Part shown: positions 26,400 to 35,486 of the stretch, piece after piece
How the letters are laid out: each line of letters starts with the position of its first letter
How positions within the stretch are numbered: the stretch's first letter is position 1
Source: Acidobacteriota bacterium
GTDB taxonomy: Bacteria > Acidobacteriota > Terriglobia > UBA7540
DNA length: 36,124 nucleotides
Direction of reading: 5' to 3'
NCBI GenBank assembly: GCA_024638215.1
Contig: JAHEKS010000008.1
Location: 1 to 36,124 of the forward strand
Made by a program: the position numbers and the translations under genes
The notes under the pieces: model-generated
The model's database searches: none
Told to the model about the DNA's origin: nothing
What the model saw: only the letters and a program-made list of their open reading frames with translations

Positions 26400-27847
26400 T
26401 TTCCCACGCAAAAAGTCGAAAAGATGACATCCAGGACGTCTTCGACGCCGGTCGCGCCGGTGATTTGGTCGAGCGGGCGCAGGGCATCGTAAAGGTCAAG
26501 CAGCAGCATTTCGTGGTGAACGTGTGCGCTAGCGGCCTCGCGCGCTTTGGCGAGCGCGCCGAGAGATTCCTGAATTAACTGTTGGTGGCGCAGGTTGGTG
26601 ATGAGGCCGGATTCTCCGCCCAGGTCGCGCGCCGGAACAGCCACTGCAAGAATCGCCTCGCGCAGCTCGTGAATGCCCGCGCCGGTCAGCGCGCAGCTCG
26701 GGACCGCCGGGATACGCCATACGGGACTCGGGACTGGGGACTCGGAACTGGGAGCTCGGTCTTCGCTTGGCGGCACCGCGGCCTTGCCGACCGAAAATAT
26801 GCTCTCGATGACGCCCTCAGGAATGCGGCGAGGAAGATCCGACTTATTCAGGGCCACCAGCAGCGCGCCGAGCGGGCGGAGTTTGTCGAGCAAGCGAGCG
26901 TCCTCGTCGGACCACGGTTGCGATGAGTCAATGACCAGCAAGCGCAGGTCGGAGTCGGTGACGGCCTGCATGGATTTTTGCACGCCGATTTTTTCCGCCT
27001 CGTCGAGCGCGTCGCGAATCCCCGCGGTGTCCACAAAGCGCAGCGGAATGCCGCCCACGCTCGCGCTTTCGGAAACCAGATCGCGCGTGGTTCCGGGCGT
27101 CGCCGTCACGATGGCGCGGTCTTCGTTCAGCAGGCAATTGAAGAGGCTCGATTTGCCGACGTTCGGCCGGCCCACAATCGCCAGGCTCAGGCCCTCGCGC
27201 ACGATGCGGCCGTAAGTGTAGCTCTGCACGAATATGCCGAGGTCGGCGCGGATCTTCTCGATGCTCTGGAGAATTTCATCCCAGCCGGCGACGCTCACGT
27301 CGTCTTCGGCAAAGTCAATGCCCGCTTCCAGCTTGGCGATCAATTCCACCAGAACTTTCTTGTGCGGTTTCAGGCGCGCGGAGACCGAACCCTCCAATTG
27401 CTCGGCGGCCACGCGAGCCTGATAGAGGGTGCGCGACTCGATGAGGTCGCGGACGGCTTCCGCCTGGGTCAGATCTATGCGGCCGTTCAAGAAGGCGCGC
27501 AGCGTGAGCTCGCCCGGCTCGGCGGCGCGGGCGCCGCGCTCGAGGCACAATTCGACAAGGTAATTCAGGATGACGGGCGCGCCGTGGCAGGAAATTTCCA
27601 CCACATCCTCAGCCGTGTAGGAATGAGGAGCGCGGAAGCAGGTGACCACGACCTGGTCGAGGACGCGCTGCGATTCTGGCTCGACGAAATCGCAGACCGT
27701 GGCACGCTGTGTCTCCAGCCGCGAGTGAGGCAGCTTCAGGAGACCGGCCGCGATTTCAAGCGCGCGGCTTCCCGAGAGTCGCACGACGCCAATTCCGCCG
27801 CGGCCGGGTGGCGTTGCGATGGCCACGATGGTGTCTTCGGCGGGCAT
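26396..27847 (-). CDS. mnmE: tRNA uridine-5-carboxymethylaminomethyl(34) synthesis GTPase MnmE
   Basis: DTIVAIATPPGRGGIGVVRLSG; GRPNVGKSSLFNCLLNEDRAIVTATPGTTRD; DTAGIRDALDEAEKIGV; C-term FCVGK. Confidence 0.97.
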   Translation of the reverse strand: MPAEDTIVAIATPPGRGGIGVVRLSGSRALEIAAGLLKLPHSRLETQRATVCDFVEPESQRVLDQVVVTCFRAPHSYTAEDVVEISCHGAPVILNYLVELCLERGARAAEPGELTLRAFLNGRIDLTQAEAVRDLIESRTLYQARVAAEQLEGSVSARLKPHKKVLVELIAKLEAGIDFAEDDVSVAGWDEILQSIEKIRADLGIFVQSYTYGRIVREGLSLAIVGRPNVGKSSLFNCLLNEDRAIVTATPGTTRDLVSESASVGGIPLRFVDTAGIRDALDEAEKIGVQKSMQAVTDSDLRLLVIDSSQPWSDEDARLLDKLRPLGALLVALNKSDLPRRIPEGVIESIFSVGKAAVPPSEDRAPSSESPVPSPVWRIPAVPSCALTGAGIHELREAILAVAVPARDLGGESGLITNLRHQQLIQESLGALAKAREAASAHVHHEMLLLDLYDALRPLDQITGATGVEDVLDVIFSTFCVGK

Positions 27848-27862
27848 GGCAGGATTTGCGAA

Positions 27863-28399
27863 TCAGCTTCGCGGGGCGCCGTGGCTCGCGGGCGGAGCAG
27901 GATGAATGACCACGCGGCGCTCGGGCCCAAAGCCTTCGCTCAGGGTGCGCACTTTCGGCTGATTTTTCAACGCTAGGTGAACGATGCGGCGCTCGCGGGC
28001 GTTCATGGGATTCAGCGCGAAGGGGTCTCCGGTTTCCAGTACGCGTTCGGCCGCCACGCGCGCCGCAAGCTGCAATTCCTGGGCGCGCAGCCAGCGCCAA
28101 TCCTGGCAATCGAAAGTGATGCGCCCAAACAGCCCCTCATCCAGCCGCACCGCCCGGAGAACCACGTACTCCAGCGCATCCAGCAGCGCGGCGTGCTTTT
28201 GGAGCAACGCCTCGGCGTCCGGGCCGGAAAGATCCACGACGAATTCCGGCGGTTCCATTCCCTCCACGGCCAGCTTGCCTTTGCGGACAGCGGCGGAAAG
28301 ATGAAAGCCCCCCTGCCGGAGGATTTCCCGCAGCACCGACTCGATACGGGGAAGGTAGCTTTCCAGCGCGGAGCTTGTCGCACCCGCCTGAGATTCCAT
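27863..28399 (-). CDS. jag: Jag/SpoIIIJ-associated KH-R3H RNA-binding protein
   Basis: KH-like N-half; R3H end LNPMNARERRIVHLALKNQPKVRTLSEGFGPERRVVIHP; between yidC and mnmE. Confidence 0.88.
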   Translation of the reverse strand: MESQAGATSSALESYLPRIESVLREILRQGGFHLSAAVRKGKLAVEGMEPPEFVVDLSGPDAEALLQKHAALLDALEYVVLRAVRLDEGLFGRITFDCQDWRWLRAQELQLAARVAAERVLETGDPFALNPMNARERRIVHLALKNQPKVRTLSEGFGPERRVVIHPAPPASHGAPRS

Positions 28400-28404
28400 G
28401 GTAC

Positions 28405-30153
28405 CTACTCAGAGGCCTCCGAAGTTTTTTGCGGCACCGGTTTGAGGACCGGCGGGGCCACCGTCTTGTTGATAAAGACCTGCTGCGCGATGCCCACCAG
28501 ACTCGCCACCAGGAAATAGAGCACCAGGCCGCTCGCCAGATTATAGAACAGAAAGCCGAGAAACACCGGCATCAGCAGCATCATGCGCTGCTGGTTGGGG
28601 TCCACGGTGGGCATCGGCGTCATCTTCTGCATGAAGAACGACGCCACAATCATGATAATCGGCAGGATGTGTACGCCGTAGCCGAACATGTGGACCGTCT
28701 CCGGCGCCGAAAGGTCCTTGACCCAGCCGATCCAGGGCGCGTGGCGCAGCTCGATGGGCAATTCCAGCACGCGATAGAAGCCGTACAAAATCGGAAGCTG
28801 CAGGGCCATGGGCAGGCAGCCGCCCAGCGGATTGACGCCATGGTCCTTGTACAGCTTCATGATTTCCTGGTTCATGCGCTGCTTGCGCGGGTCGTTGAAC
28901 TTGTATTGCTTGTAGCGGTCCTGGATGCCTTTGACGATGGGCCCGATCTTTTGCATTTCCTGCGCGGAGCGGATTTGCTTCAGCTTCAGCGGGAACATCA
29001 GCATGTTGATCAGAATCGTCAGGATGATGATTACCCAGCCGTAGTTGCGCACCCAGTGGGCGTACATGTACTGCATCGCCAGGAACAGCGGCTTGGCGAA
29101 GATCGTGAACCAGCCGAAATCCACCAGGCCTTCCATCGGAGCATATTCGGCGCGTAGGACGTCCATATCTTTCGGCGCCACAAACAATCGGAATTTCAAC
29201 GTCCCGGGCGACGAGCTGGCAATCGCCGCCCGCGCATACTTGGGAGGCTCTTTCTCCTTCCAGTCCGGCGGCGTCCAGGTCTGTGAACTCAGGCGCAGCG
29301 AGACGTTTTCCGCGAATTCTCCGCCGGACTTTTCGGGAAGGAACATCGCGGCAAAGTAGCGGTCCTCCAGACCCGCGAAAGCAAACGGGCCCGAGATCGT
29401 GCGTTCCTCTTTCACTTTGCGGTCGGCAATGGTCTCAATCTTGCCGCCGGCGTCGTAGGCGGCTTGGCCGTAAGCTTCTTTCTGAGCGTAGGTGAGAGAC
29501 TGGTCCCCGAAGCCGCCCGGCCACTCGACCGCCACGGGCAGGTAACGCTGGCCGTCATAGACGCTGACTTCGGCCTTTACTTCATAGCCCGCCCCAAAAG
29601 TGAATTCTTTTTTCACCCGCACCTTGCCATCGCTGTAAACGAAATCCAGTTTGGCGGGAGCGTGAATCGTAGACCCGGAAGGGTTGGCGACGAAGACGGC
29701 GTTATTGAGCTGGCTCGCGAGCGAGGCCTCGGCGGGAGTAGTCAGGCTGATGCTCATCGGGTAGCCGAGGTTTGCGCAAGCAGCACCGTCAACAACATCA
29801 AGGGGCTTTCCCTTCTCGTCCTTGTATTTCGTCAGCACCCAGCTCTTGACCACCGCCCCCTGAGTCGAAAAACTCACGCGGTAGAGATCTCCCTCGACAA
29901 CGATTTCCTGGGCGTTGTTTCCCTGTTCAACAGGAAGAGCGACCGGGGCAGGAGGCTTGGCGGGAGCCGCCGCAGCTTTGCCGGGAACTGCGGGTGCACT
30001 GGCCGGCTTGGACTCATTCTTCGCGGCCTGCTGGGCTGGCGCGGGCGGAGCGGTCTTGGGCTTCGGCTGCTCCTTGAAGAAAAACATCCGCATCAGCACC
30101 AACACCACGAAGGAAAGTGCGAAAGCGATCAGAACGCGTCTCTCTTGATTCAT
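28405..30153 (-). CDS. yidC: Membrane protein insertase YidC
   Basis: MNQERRVLIAFALSFVVLVLMRMFFF; NYGWVIIILTILINMLMFPLKLKQIRSAQEMQKIGPIVKGIQDRYK; MNQEIMKLYKDHGVNPLGGCLPMALQLPILYGFYRVL. Confidence 0.96.
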   Translation of the reverse strand: MNQERRVLIAFALSFVVLVLMRMFFFKEQPKPKTAPPAPAQQAAKNESKPASAPAVPGKAAAAPAKPPAPVALPVEQGNNAQEIVVEGDLYRVSFSTQGAVVKSWVLTKYKDEKGKPLDVVDGAACANLGYPMSISLTTPAEASLASQLNNAVFVANPSGSTIHAPAKLDFVYSDGKVRVKKEFTFGAGYEVKAEVSVYDGQRYLPVAVEWPGGFGDQSLTYAQKEAYGQAAYDAGGKIETIADRKVKEERTISGPFAFAGLEDRYFAAMFLPEKSGGEFAENVSLRLSSQTWTPPDWKEKEPPKYARAAIASSSPGTLKFRLFVAPKDMDVLRAEYAPMEGLVDFGWFTIFAKPLFLAMQYMYAHWVRNYGWVIIILTILINMLMFPLKLKQIRSAQEMQKIGPIVKGIQDRYKQYKFNDPRKQRMNQEIMKLYKDHGVNPLGGCLPMALQLPILYGFYRVLELPIELRHAPWIGWVKDLSAPETVHMFGYGVHILPIIMIVASFFMQKMTPMPTVDPNQQRMMLLMPVFLGFLFYNLASGLVLYFLVASLVGIAQQVFINKTVAPPVLKPVPQKTSEASE

Positions 30154-30270
30154 AACAGAAGCAGGATTTAGGATTTAGGATTCAGCAGGAAATACTCAGG
30201 ACTCATGTGCATTGCTTCGTCCCTCATTCTTCACCCTTTGCCCCTTACCCCTAAATCCCCTCGTCTTACA

Positions 30271-30534
30271 TTACGCCGAGAGCTTTTCACTCGGCATCTG
30301 ACACCGATCACCCGGCACCTGCTTTTCCGGCACGGGATCGTAACCGAAGCCTCCGAAAGGCCGGCAACGCAGCACTCGCCGCAGCGCCATGCCCGCGCCG
30401 CGCCACGCTCCCCACGTCTCGACGGCCTCGCAGGCGTAAGCGGAGCAGGTGGGATAAAACCGGCAGGAGGAAGGCAACATCGGCGAGATGGTGCTCTGGT
30501 AAAAGCGAATGAAGGAAAGCGTCAGAAACTTCAT
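30271..30534 (-). CDS. yidD: Membrane protein insertion efficiency factor YidD
   Basis: [69 protein letters not shown]; start overlaps rnpA stop (ATGA). Confidence 0.93.
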   Translation of the reverse strand: MKFLTLSFIRFYQSTISPMLPSSCRFYPTCSAYACEAVETWGAWRGAGMALRRVLRCRPFGGFGYDPVPEKQVPGDRCQMPSEKLSA

Positions 30535-30938
30535 GAACGGGGCGACTCTTCCGCGGGGCCGGATGCTCTCGGCATCAGGCGCAGAAATTCTCGTTGCAGC
30601 CTGCCAAATTCCGCTTCCGCCGCCTGGGCGCGCGGGTTCACCACGATGTCCCAACCCGCCGGAATCGCCGCACGGTTCAAGCGGAAGATTTCGCGCAGGC
30701 GGCGCTTGATGCGGTTGCGCCGCACCGCCTTGCCCACGCGAGCGGGAACCGTGATGCCCAGGCGCGATTGCGCTCGTCCGTTGGAGCGGAGAAACACCGT
30801 GCATAAGGAGGCACTCCGGCGCTGACCCTCTTCGTAAACCCGGCGAAATTCCGCGCGCCGAAGCAGCCGGGACTGTTTCGGGAAAGTTAGCCCGCGGCGC
30901 TTGGCGGGGTTGGCGTCAGGGGCCGGGCCGGAAGTCAT
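30531..30938 (-). CDS. rnpA: Ribonuclease P protein component
   Basis: [69 protein letters not shown]. Confidence 0.94.
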   Translation of the reverse strand: MTSGPAPDANPAKRRGLTFPKQSRLLRRAEFRRVYEEGQRRSASLCTVFLRSNGRAQSRLGITVPARVGKAVRRNRIKRRLREIFRLNRAAIPAGWDIVVNPRAQAAEAEFGRLQREFLRLMPRASGPAEESPRS

Positions 30939-31069
30939 GGCGTCAGGCGATGGCGGCCCTTCTGCCGCCGGGATTTCAAAACTTTTCGACCTCCCGCGGT
31001 CCTCATGCGCACACGAAATCCATGCGTCTTGGCCCGCCGGCGTCGGTTAGGTTGATAGGTGCGTTTCAA
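30935..31069 (-). CDS. rpmH: 50S ribosomal protein L34 (TTG start)
   Basis: (M)[43 protein letters not shown]; codon before KRTYQPN is TTG; overlaps rnpA start by 4 nt. Confidence 0.95.
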   Translation of the reverse strand: MKRTYQPNRRRRAKTHGFRVRMRTAGGRKVLKSRRQKGRHRLTP

Positions 31070-31114
31070 AGCGCATTGCCCCCGGATGAGATTTGATTTG
31101 GTGCCTAATCTCCT

Positions 31115-31144
31115 AAGATATCGCGGGAATTCGGTTTTAGTCAA
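31115..31144 (-). promoter_or_regulatory. Candidate promoter of the rpmH operon
   Basis: Minus strand TTGACT (31144-31139) - 18 bp - TATCTT (31120-31115), about 45 nt before rpmH. Confidence 0.45.
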
Positions 31145-31267
31145 GGTAAGTGAAAGGCCGCGGGGGTTCGATCTGCGAGGATCAGCGCGCAAATCCACTC
31201 TCCGATGAGAGTATAATGCGCGAGGCAATTATCGAGAATCCGGAAGGAGCAGCAAATCGGACTCCAT

Positions 31268-32068
31268 ATGAGACGGGCGAAAACTCTGATTCTAATTATA
31301 CTCGTGACCTCCTGGCTGGGGAGCAATTCGCCGGGGCTAGCTTGGGGGCCGGAGGGGCATCGAATCGTCGCAGTCATCGTGCAGATGAACCTGACGCCGC
31401 AAACCCAACAGCGGGTGAACGCCCTGCTGGGCCCGTACAATTCAATCGCGGCGATTTCCAGTTGGGCAGACGACGCGCGAGTGGACTTTCCCGAAACCGC
31501 GTCCTGGCACTACATTGATATCCCGCTCGACGAAAACAAGATTGACCTCGCGAGCGAATGTCCGCAGGGGAATTGCGTGATCGCGCAGATTGAAAAGTCC
31601 GAAGCCGCGCTGAAAGACCCGCGCACCAGCGAAGCCGACCGCCGTGTGGCGCTCAAGTTCCTCGTTCATTTTGTGGCTGACCTGCATCAACCGCTTCATT
31701 GTGAGGACAACCACGACAAGGGCGGCAACATGGTTCAAGTGGTTTTCTTCGGCCAGCCGTCGAACCTCCACGCCGTGTGGGATTCCGGCATCCTGCGTCA
31801 CATCAAACCTTACGGCAACCAACTGGCCACCGAGCTGGCCCAACGCATCACACCCGGGCAGCGCCAGCAGTGGGTCAAAGGTACGATTGAGGATTGGGCG
31901 CTTGAGAGCCACTGGCTGGCCCGAAACATCGCCTACAAGCGGTTGCCGCAGGGCGCGACACCCGAACTCGGTGAGGCCTATCTGGAGGCGGCAACGCCGG
32001 TGGTGGAGATCCAGCTTGAGAAAGCCGGCATTCGTCTGGCTTACCTTCTCAGTCAAGCGCTGCAGTGA
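31268..32068 (+). CDS. S1/P1 nuclease family protein
   Basis: Signal then LAWGPEGHRIVAVIVQMNL; ISSWADDAR; WHYIDIPLD; KFLVHFVADLHQPLHCEDNHDKGGNMVQV; NLHAVWDSGIL. Confidence 0.93.
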   Translation: MRRAKTLILIILVTSWLGSNSPGLAWGPEGHRIVAVIVQMNLTPQTQQRVNALLGPYNSIAAISSWADDARVDFPETASWHYIDIPLDENKIDLASECPQGNCVIAQIEKSEAALKDPRTSEADRRVALKFLVHFVADLHQPLHCEDNHDKGGNMVQVVFFGQPSNLHAVWDSGILRHIKPYGNQLATELAQRITPGQRQQWVKGTIEDWALESHWLARNIAYKRLPQGATPELGEAYLEAATPVVEIQLEKAGIRLAYLLSQALQ

Positions 32069-32530
32069 AATGATTTCGCGCCATGTTCAGGGATCGGCAT
32101 TAGGACGTCTGCCAGCGGCTCCTTACGATGACGCGTGTCCCTGGAAATCCTCCGTGGGTTCGGTATGGCTTTGTCAGGGCTTCGTTGAGGCTTCGTTTGG
32201 GCCAATTGCGGGCTTGGTTCTCGGAACCGGCTTCGTGTTTTCAGCAGCATCGTGGCTTCGCTCGCCAAAACGTGATGGGTGGAGTTTCCTGGTGCATGCT
32301 GCCCGCGAATGATCGCGGCCGGGCGCGCCACGGGCCGGCGATCGCCTTCGGACTTGGGCAACAAGCGCGTGTTGACATTGTGCGCGGCGGCTTGGCGGCA
32401 TCACAACCTCCCGGGCTGGTGCAAGATTCCTCCATTGCTACGCTAACATGCTAGCCTCCTTACGTCAAGCCCTACATGGCGTCTACGACGCTGCACTTCG
32501 TCTCCCTCAGATTTCCAACAAGAGATTCAA

Positions 32531-32547
32531 CCCGGCTTTTCGCCGGG
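32531..32547 (-). terminator. Hairpin just 3' of the CRTAC1 gene
   Basis: CCCGGC-TTTTC-GCCGGG, 6-bp stem, 8 nt past the stop; following T-run is imperfect. Confidence 0.35.
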
Positions 32548-32554
32548 AATCGCC

Positions 32555-34357
32555 CTAGGTGCGCTTTGGCGGTTTGCGTGGCGGCGTGATGGCGCTGACG
32601 ATCCCTTCGCCCTCGCGAAGGGTGAGGATCCGGTTGGCCTGAAGGCGCGAGAATCTTTCCACTTTCCGAGTGGTCGGCCAGGTAACTTCGAGGAGGTCCA
32701 CCACGGTAGCTTGGCCGAGACCGAAGTGCAGCCGCAAGTCACTCTGCGACATGACGCTGCCGCCGCTGGCCACTTCGTTGATCTGTGAATGCGCGCCTGT
32801 CACCACGCGCGCCCGCGCCCCGATCGCCGTGCGGTTGCACTGGGTCCCCATCAGTTTGATCTTGATCCAGTTGTTCTTGTTCCCGCCGTCGTTGCGCAGC
32901 AGCGAGGGAAGATCGTTCATGTTCAGAACGAGCGCATCCACGTCGCCGTCGTTGTCGTAGTCGCCAAAGGCGGCGCCCCGGCTGGAATAACGTTCGGCGA
33001 TTCCCGGGCCCATTTCGGCGGAAACATCCTTGAACCTTCCGTTGCGCAGGTTGTGGTAAACGATGCGAGGATTCTTGAAAGGCTGCCCCACGTGGTGGCT
33101 GTCCACTTCCGGGTAAACGTGGCCGTTCACCTGAAGGATATCCGGCCAGCCGTCGTTATCGTAATCCACAAAGCCGCACCCCCAGCACACATACTTTGAA
33201 TTGACGCCGATCCCGGCGGGGAAGGTGACGTCGGTGAAGCTCCCGTCGCCGTTGTTGTGGTACAGGTCGCAGGTATCGTCAATGAAGTTGGTCTTGTAAA
33301 TGTCGAGCCAGCCGTCGCAGTCGTAGTCGGCGACGGCGATGCCCATTCCCGCCTGCTCGTGGCCGTTGATGTCGTAGGCGCAGCCCGCCATGACGGCGTT
33401 ATCCGTGAAAGTTCCGTCGTGATTGTTTTGGTAGAGGATGCTCGGCTCGGAGTCAACCGACACGTAGATGTCGGGCCACCCGTCGTTGTCGAAATCGTAG
33501 GAGACCGCGCTGATCGCGTAACGCGGGCCGGGTTTCAGGATGCCCGCTTTTTCGGTGACATCGGTGAACGTTCCGTCGCCGTTGTTGTGATACAGCAGAT
33601 TGGTGTCGGCGGGCAGGCCTCGCGGACCGCACAGGACGGGAACGCCTTTCCACTCGCAGAACTTCGTATCGCCCGGCAGGGGAACCTTGGCGAGGTCCAA
33701 CTGGATGTAATTGCACACGAAGAGGTCCAGGCGCCCGTCGCGGTCGTAATCGAGCCACGTGCAACCCACTCCCCAGCGGACGCGGTCCTGCGTAAGGCGG
33801 GCCTGGGCGGTTACATCGGTAAAAGTACCGTCTCCATTATTATGAAACAGGATGTTATGGCCCCAGAAGGAACAGAACAGATCGTCCCAGCCGTCGTTGT
33901 CGTAATCGCCCACGCAAACGCCCGTCTGCCAGCCCGTGCGCGCCAACCCGGATTTTGCGGTGACGTCGGTGAAGGTCCCGTCCCGGTTGTTTTTGTAGAG
34001 GTGCGAGGTGGGGGCCTGGCCGGGCGGCCATTTGGTGTCGAACCGCGTGCCGTTCGAGAGATAAATATCCAGCCAGCCATCGTTGTCGTAATCGAAGAAG
34101 GCGAGCCCGCTGCCCTTGGCCTCGACGATGTAACGTTTCTGTTGCACGCCGCCCCAGACGTTGGGCGCGTCAAGCCCGGCCTGGCGGCCTACGTCCACAA
34201 AAGTGACGGGAGAGGAAACGCCAGGATTCGGAAGGGGCGCCGCCTCAAGAGACCGCTTCCCTTTCCAGTTCCACAGGGGAGTCGTGAGGGCTTCGAGAAG
34301 GGAACCGCCTAGCATCAGCGCTGATGAACCGAGAAACCGGCGACGGGGAAACTTCAT
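32555..34357 (-). CDS. CRTAC1-family protein (FG-GAP/VCBS repeats + ASPIC/UnbV domain)
   Basis: Many DYDNDGWxDI / NNGDGTFTDVT repeats; C-term NNWIKIKLMGTQCNRTAIGARARVVTGAHSQINEVASGGSVMSQSDLRLHFGLGQATVVDLLEVTWP; Tat-like MKFPRRRFLGSSALMLGGSLLEAL. Confidence 0.93.
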   Translation of the reverse strand: MKFPRRRFLGSSALMLGGSLLEALTTPLWNWKGKRSLEAAPLPNPGVSSPVTFVDVGRQAGLDAPNVWGGVQQKRYIVEAKGSGLAFFDYDNDGWLDIYLSNGTRFDTKWPPGQAPTSHLYKNNRDGTFTDVTAKSGLARTGWQTGVCVGDYDNDGWDDLFCSFWGHNILFHNNGDGTFTDVTAQARLTQDRVRWGVGCTWLDYDRDGRLDLFVCNYIQLDLAKVPLPGDTKFCEWKGVPVLCGPRGLPADTNLLYHNNGDGTFTDVTEKAGILKPGPRYAISAVSYDFDNDGWPDIYVSVDSEPSILYQNNHDGTFTDNAVMAGCAYDINGHEQAGMGIAVADYDCDGWLDIYKTNFIDDTCDLYHNNGDGSFTDVTFPAGIGVNSKYVCWGCGFVDYDNDGWPDILQVNGHVYPEVDSHHVGQPFKNPRIVYHNLRNGRFKDVSAEMGPGIAERYSSRGAAFGDYDNDGDVDALVLNMNDLPSLLRNDGGNKNNWIKIKLMGTQCNRTAIGARARVVTGAHSQINEVASGGSVMSQSDLRLHFGLGQATVVDLLEVTWPTTRKVERFSRLQANRILTLREGEGIVSAITPPRKPPKRT

Positions 34358-34589
34358 AATTCCTTGACCCAGGGAGACGATCCTTCAAGGCCGGCGTGAC
34401 CTGCGCGCGGCCGTCGGTTGCCCGGCAGCCGTGAAGGTCATGTTGAATGCCGGATAGGGAGCCATTCGGATCCAAAGCTTAATCATAACTTACAGCACGA
34501 CGCTTTTCTCCCGGAATTGCCCTTCAAAATTGGCCGCCCGCTGGTTTCCGCGTAGATTTGATCCACTGACCGCTCACGATTCTCAAGGC

Positions 34590-35486
34590 TCACTTTCGCT
34601 TGACGCCGAGGCCAAAGGCTCGCGAATGAAACTCGAGTGAAGCGGGCAGGCGCTGGGCGAAATAAATCCAATCATGCCGGCCCGGATAAAGGTGAAACTC
34701 GTGCGGGATGTGGCGCCGGGTGAGAATCTTGTCGAGCGCTCGCGCGCCCACGTCGAAGCCGTAGTTATCCTCCGTTCCGCAGTCGAACTGAATTTTGAGG
34801 CCGGCAGGATGAAAGGTGCGAGCCAGAGTCAGCGGGCTTTCGTGTTTCCAGTAGGCGGGATTAGGAGGAGTGCCAAAGGCTCCCCCCAAGATCCTGCGGA
34901 CCGCTGCCTGCGGGGCATTTTCCACCGTGATGGCCGGCAGCTTTTCGATGAGCGCGGCGCTCGAAGCGCTTACGGAACCAAAGAGCAGCGGATGCCGGAA
35001 AGCCAGATGCAGCGCGCCATAGCCGCCCATTGAAAGTCCTGCGATTCCCCGGGATTTACGCCCGCGTGCGACCCGGTAGCGGCGCTCGATAGCGGGGAAG
35101 AACTCGCGCAGGAGGAAATCTTCGTAGCGGTCGTGCCCGTCGCGCGAGTTGATATAGAAGCTGGTGTCGCCCTGCGGTGTCACAATCAGGAACTCGCCGA
35201 TGCGGCCGCGCTCCGACAAATCTTCAACAAGATTCAATCCGCCCGCGCGCAAGAACATCTGCTGGTTATCGCCGAGCCCGTGCAAGTAATAGAGCACGGG
35301 GTATCGCTTCAGCTTGGAGGTCTCATAACTCGGCGGAAGAAGCACGCAATAACCGACATCCCCGCCCAGGATGCGGCTGTGCAGAGAGAGGCATTCGGCG
35401 CGCCAGGCGGCTCGCCCGCGAGACGGGAATCCCAGCAAGAGGAAGACAGCCAGCGCAACCAGCGGCGTACGCCAAGGGCTATTCAT
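34590..35486 (-). CDS. Exported esterase D-like alpha/beta hydrolase
   Basis: YPVLYYLHGLGDNQQMF; GIAGLSMGGYGALHLAFRHP (Ser elbow); FDCGTEDNYGFD; HEFHLYPGRHDW. ORF opens at 35501; MNSPWR at 35486 begins the signal peptide. Confidence 0.85.
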   Translation of the reverse strand: MNSPWRTPLVALAVFLLLGFPSRGRAAWRAECLSLHSRILGGDVGYCVLLPPSYETSKLKRYPVLYYLHGLGDNQQMFLRAGGLNLVEDLSERGRIGEFLIVTPQGDTSFYINSRDGHDRYEDFLLREFFPAIERRYRVARGRKSRGIAGLSMGGYGALHLAFRHPLLFGSVSASSAALIEKLPAITVENAPQAAVRRILGGAFGTPPNPAYWKHESPLTLARTFHPAGLKIQFDCGTEDNYGFDVGARALDKILTRRHIPHEFHLYPGRHDWIYFAQRLPASLEFHSRAFGLGVKRK

